A model generated the notes under the pieces. The model saw only the letters and a program-made list of their open reading frames with translations, had not been told where the DNA came from and searched no databases. From NCBI GenBank assembly GCA_014729445.1, contig WJJX01000109.1, positions 1 to 16,151 on the forward strand: DNA of 16,151 nucleotides, given 5' to 3'. This document shows positions 14,248-16,151 of this stretch, in pieces. The first letter of the stretch is position 1; the number at the start of each line of letters is the position of its first letter. The position numbers and the translations under genes are program-made. The DNA comes from Candidatus Moraniibacteriota bacterium. GTDB taxonomy: Bacteria; Patescibacteriota; Minisyncoccia; CAIUEV01; JAHKAQ01.

Positions 14248-15483
14248 ATGAAAAAAAATAAAAAAGTAATTTTTGGATTAGCGGTATTAATTTTAGTTGT
14301 GATTTTTTTGATTCTTTATTTTTTAAGACAGGCCCAAACGGAGGTTTACCGTTCCCCGAATGGTTTGAGTTTTACTCATTATAAGCTTTGGGGGGTTGAG
14401 GAAGTTGATAACGGCATTAAATTGGAGCCCAAAACGAAAGAGAATGAAAGCAGGCACGCTCTAGACGGTAAATTGGCTGAAATAAGCCTTGATGTTGAGA
14501 GGCAGAAATTAATGTTTAATACCCAAAGCGATAATATTCTCCAAAAAAAGGCGGAAACATTGAAGAAGGTTATGGCGGATTTTGAAAAGGAGGATATTGC
14601 GATTGAAGAGCTCACGGTTTCTAAAAAATTGAATTTGAATGCCAGAAAAGTTGCCATTTCGAAGATGAAAAATTTTAGGGATAAGGAAGATTTGTTGGTG
14701 GATTTGACTATTGTTTATGTAGAAATGCCTTCGCCCAGTGATGATATTCTGGTGGTTTCGAGTAATTGTGATTCCGAGGTGTCTCAAAAATGTGATAAGG
14801 AAATGGAATTGATTTTGTCTACCTTGGATATCAAGGAAGATGCTCCTATTTTGGATGAAAATAAGCAGGTTAATGAAGACAGCGGTCAAGACGACGGAGA
14901 CGCTAACGACAACGGAGCGGTGTCTGAAAAATTGAATACAGAGGAATACGCGGAAGAATCGGATTTAAACGAAGTCAGCGAGCAAGTCAATGAAGATGAG
15001 GCCTCGCCAAAGGCGCAGGAAGCTGAATCCGAATTTTCCGGAGCGGTCAATTTTTCCCACAAAGCTGCTAAAGATGCGAAGTGCACCTTTAATACTTCAG
15101 TGGGGGAAATTTTTACCGGGCTGGCGGGAGTCGTGGAATTTGAAGAGCAGACAGAGGTTTATGTTATGGGAACTCAAAAAAAGATGAGGATTGAACAGCG
15201 AACTCTTGCTGGAGACAAAATTATTATGATCTACAATCCAGACTGGACATATATATGGACTGAAAATTCTGTTGATCCGCTTATGGACAATATGGCTTTC
15301 AAAGTCAGATCCGAGGTTTTAGACGATCCTTTCCTTCTTGGTCAGGAGTCGGATAATTCGAATGAGAATGTTTTTAATCAATATTGCCGTTTGGATGAAG
15401 CCCTTGTAAATGAAGATTTGTTTATTGTTTCTCAAGATATTGAATTTGTTGACATTACTCAAGATTTTACAAAGAACAATTAA
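14248..15483 (+). CDS. Membrane-anchored two-domain exported protein with acidic linker, function unknown
   Basis: The 411-residue product has an N-terminal anchor (about 6-27), then a first globular domain (about 30-192) opening with a YRSPNGLSFTHY segment. That opening resembles the 'extracellular PsbP-like' start common in Patescibacteria proteins. A strongly acidic, low-complexity linker follows (about 195-262), then a second domain (about 265-405). In the second domain, KCTFNTS, GLAGVVEFEEQTEVYVMG, KKMRIEQ and YIWTEN suggest a curved antiparallel sheet like the LolA/LppX or DUF4412-type lipoprotein-carrier fold. That similarity is by pattern only. Two cysteine pairs, Cys174/Cys182 and Cys279/Cys380, could form disulfides outside the cell. 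The leader before the ATG is almost pure A and T, and the gene follows the propeller gene by 15 nt. Binding of a lipid or envelope partner is a guess. Confidence 0.78.
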   Translation: MKKNKKVIFGLAVLILVVIFLILYFLRQAQTEVYRSPNGLSFTHYKLWGVEEVDNGIKLEPKTKENESRHALDGKLAEISLDVERQKLMFNTQSDNILQKKAETLKKVMADFEKEDIAIEELTVSKKLNLNARKVAISKMKNFRDKEDLLVDLTIVYVEMPSPSDDILVVSSNCDSEVSQKCDKEMELILSTLDIKEDAPILDENKQVNEDSGQDDGDANDNGAVSEKLNTEEYAEESDLNEVSEQVNEDEASPKAQEAESEFSGAVNFSHKAAKDAKCTFNTSVGEIFTGLAGVVEFEEQTEVYVMGTQKKMRIEQRTLAGDKIIMIYNPDWTYIWTENSVDPLMDNMAFKVRSEVLDDPFLLGQESDNSNENVFNQYCRLDEALVNEDLFIVSQDIEFVDITQDFTKNN

Positions 15484-15487
15484 TAAC

Positions 15488-15506
15488 AGAGCGTCTTTTT
15501 GGCTCT
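15488..15506. terminator. Weak short hairpin between convergent genes
   Basis: AGAGC at 15488-15492 pairs with GCTCT at 15502-15506 around a loop containing five Ts. It lies in the 21-base gap between two convergent stop codons and touches the DUF4012 stop. A five-pair stem without a following T run is marginal, so a terminator role is only suggested by position. Confidence 0.2.
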
Positions 15507-16151
15507 ATTCAAAGTTTATTGATACATCCTTCTCGATTTGATCGTTAAATAAAACTTTTGAGGCTTTGTTTTTTTCGATTATTACTTTTAAATTGATCTG
15601 TTCGGCTCCCGGTTGTTTTTGATAGTATAGTTTGTAATTGTCGTAGGTCAGGGATTCGGGGAGAAAATATTCAAATGTCAGATTATTTTTTTGGCCTAAT
15701 TTAACAATATCCAGCTTTCCGAAGATTTTTTTGTCCTTTTCGGATTCGATAACCGCTTTTTTATCGGAGTCTGATATTTCCTCTATGTTGTTGTGTTGGA
15801 ATCCGGTGGTTTTTATTAGTTCGGATTCTTCCAGGGTGTAAATCCGAATAAAATTTTGATAGTCGTTGGTCATAAAATCAGGGGTTTGGCAGTTGTGAGT
15901 GTAAGCTAGCTTTAGAGTCGCTCTGGGTTTTTTCTGGTCGAAATTAATTGTGTAGGTATAGTCTCGGGTAATGCAGCGGTCGCTTTTTAAAGAGCCCAAG
16001 TTGATATTTACAATCGAAAGAAAATCCGAGTTGGGCGGGGATACTATTTCTCCCGTCCAATTGTTTTGTCTGGCAAACTGCTCCAGCTGGGGGTTGGAAA
16101 AATATAACTGGATATCCTTTGTATCAAGAAAGGATTTTAAATTTTGAATCA
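15505..16151 (-). CDS. DUF4012 domain-containing protein, C-terminal part (partial at window edge)
   Basis: The minus-strand frame is open from the window end to the TAG at 15505-15507, about 214 codons. The 5' part of the gene is missing. The visible region fits the end of DUF4012 proteins: a TGEIVSPP segment, then SIVNINLGSLKSDRCITRDY (family pattern 'vv.aNlgg.K.n..i.r.y'), then LKLAYTHNC, DYQNFIRIYTLEES, and a final beta-rich domain containing YFLPESLTYDNYKLYYQKQPG. A TTG near 15999 could be taken as a start, but the family similarity continues upstream of it, so it is internal. DUF4012 proteins are large membrane-anchored exported proteins, often near polysaccharide genes, of unknown activity. 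The gene converges on the two-domain protein gene with 21 nt between stops. Confidence 0.85.
   Translation of the reverse strand, partial: IQNLKSFLDTKDIQLYFSNPQLEQFARQNNWTGEIVSPPNSDFLSIVNINLGSLKSDRCITRDYTYTINFDQKKPRATLKLAYTHNCQTPDFMTNDYQNFIRIYTLEESELIKTTGFQHNNIEEISDSDKKAVIESEKDKKIFGKLDIVKLGQKNNLTFEYFLPESLTYDNYKLYYQKQPGAEQINLKVIIEKNKASKVLFNDQIEKDVSINFE

Noticed and set aside
14509..14889. 126-codon minus-strand frame inside the two-domain protein gene
   Set aside because: The composition (rich in Ile, Asn, Phe, Arg) is what the reverse of an AT-rich coding strand gives; no start context or motif supports it.
15505..15999. TTG near 15999 as the start of a 164-residue protein
   Set aside because: The frame stays open to the window edge and the DUF4012 pattern continues upstream, so this TTG is internal to a longer gene.

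Overview
This is an AT-rich bacterial window. It holds tightly packed, mostly single-transmembrane or exported protein genes and no rRNA, tRNA or classical mobile element. The combination of families points to a Candidate Phyla Radiation / Patescibacteria genome, probably a Parcubacteria-like lineage. These families are DUF4012, DUF3048, the YVTN-like 'Beta_propel' family, CapA, a GT4 glycosyltransferase fused to a barrel domain beside a GH130 phosphorylase, and a full AmmeMemoRadiSam set. This placement is inference from gene content. TGA ends several genes, so the standard bacterial code (11) applies, not the Gracilibacteria/Absconditabacteria code. None of the visible starts has a convincing Shine-Dalgarno sequence.

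Layout. (1) Bases 1-299 are the C-terminal end of a type ISP-like restriction-modification/helicase protein. (2) Bases 375-4421, plus strand, hold a small tail-anchored lysine-rich protein, a membrane-anchored CapA-type metallophosphatase-fold protein, and a P2-type cation-pumping ATPase. (3) Bases 4396-7679, minus strand, hold a two-gene glycan unit: a GH130 beta-mannoside phosphorylase followed 5 nt later by a 745-residue GT4 + alpha/alpha-barrel protein. The tail of the latter overlaps the ATPase tail. (4) Bases 7680-7911 are a divergent intergenic region with a palindromic, MITE-like or regulatory element. (5) Bases 7912-10255, plus strand, are the AmmeMemoRadiSam operon in the order radical SAM enzyme, Memo-like protein, AMMECR1-like protein. 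A membrane-anchored DUF3048 (YerB-like) protein follows 28 nt later. (6) Bases 11786-15483, plus strand, hold a small basic membrane protein, a membrane-anchored beta-propeller protein and a membrane-anchored two-domain protein with an acidic linker. (7) Bases 15505-16151, minus strand, are the C-terminal part of a DUF4012 protein that continues out of the window.

How the genes may work together. Much of the window concerns the cell envelope: surface glycan making or recycling (GT4/GH130, CapA, and DUF4012, which is often found near polysaccharide genes) and exported domains on single N-terminal anchors (DUF3048, beta-propeller, two-domain protein). The AmmeMemoRadiSam operon is the best candidate for an undescribed pathway. 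Its three proteins co-occur widely, yet its substrate and product are, to my knowledge, not firmly established. The DUF3048 gene immediately downstream may be co-transcribed with it.
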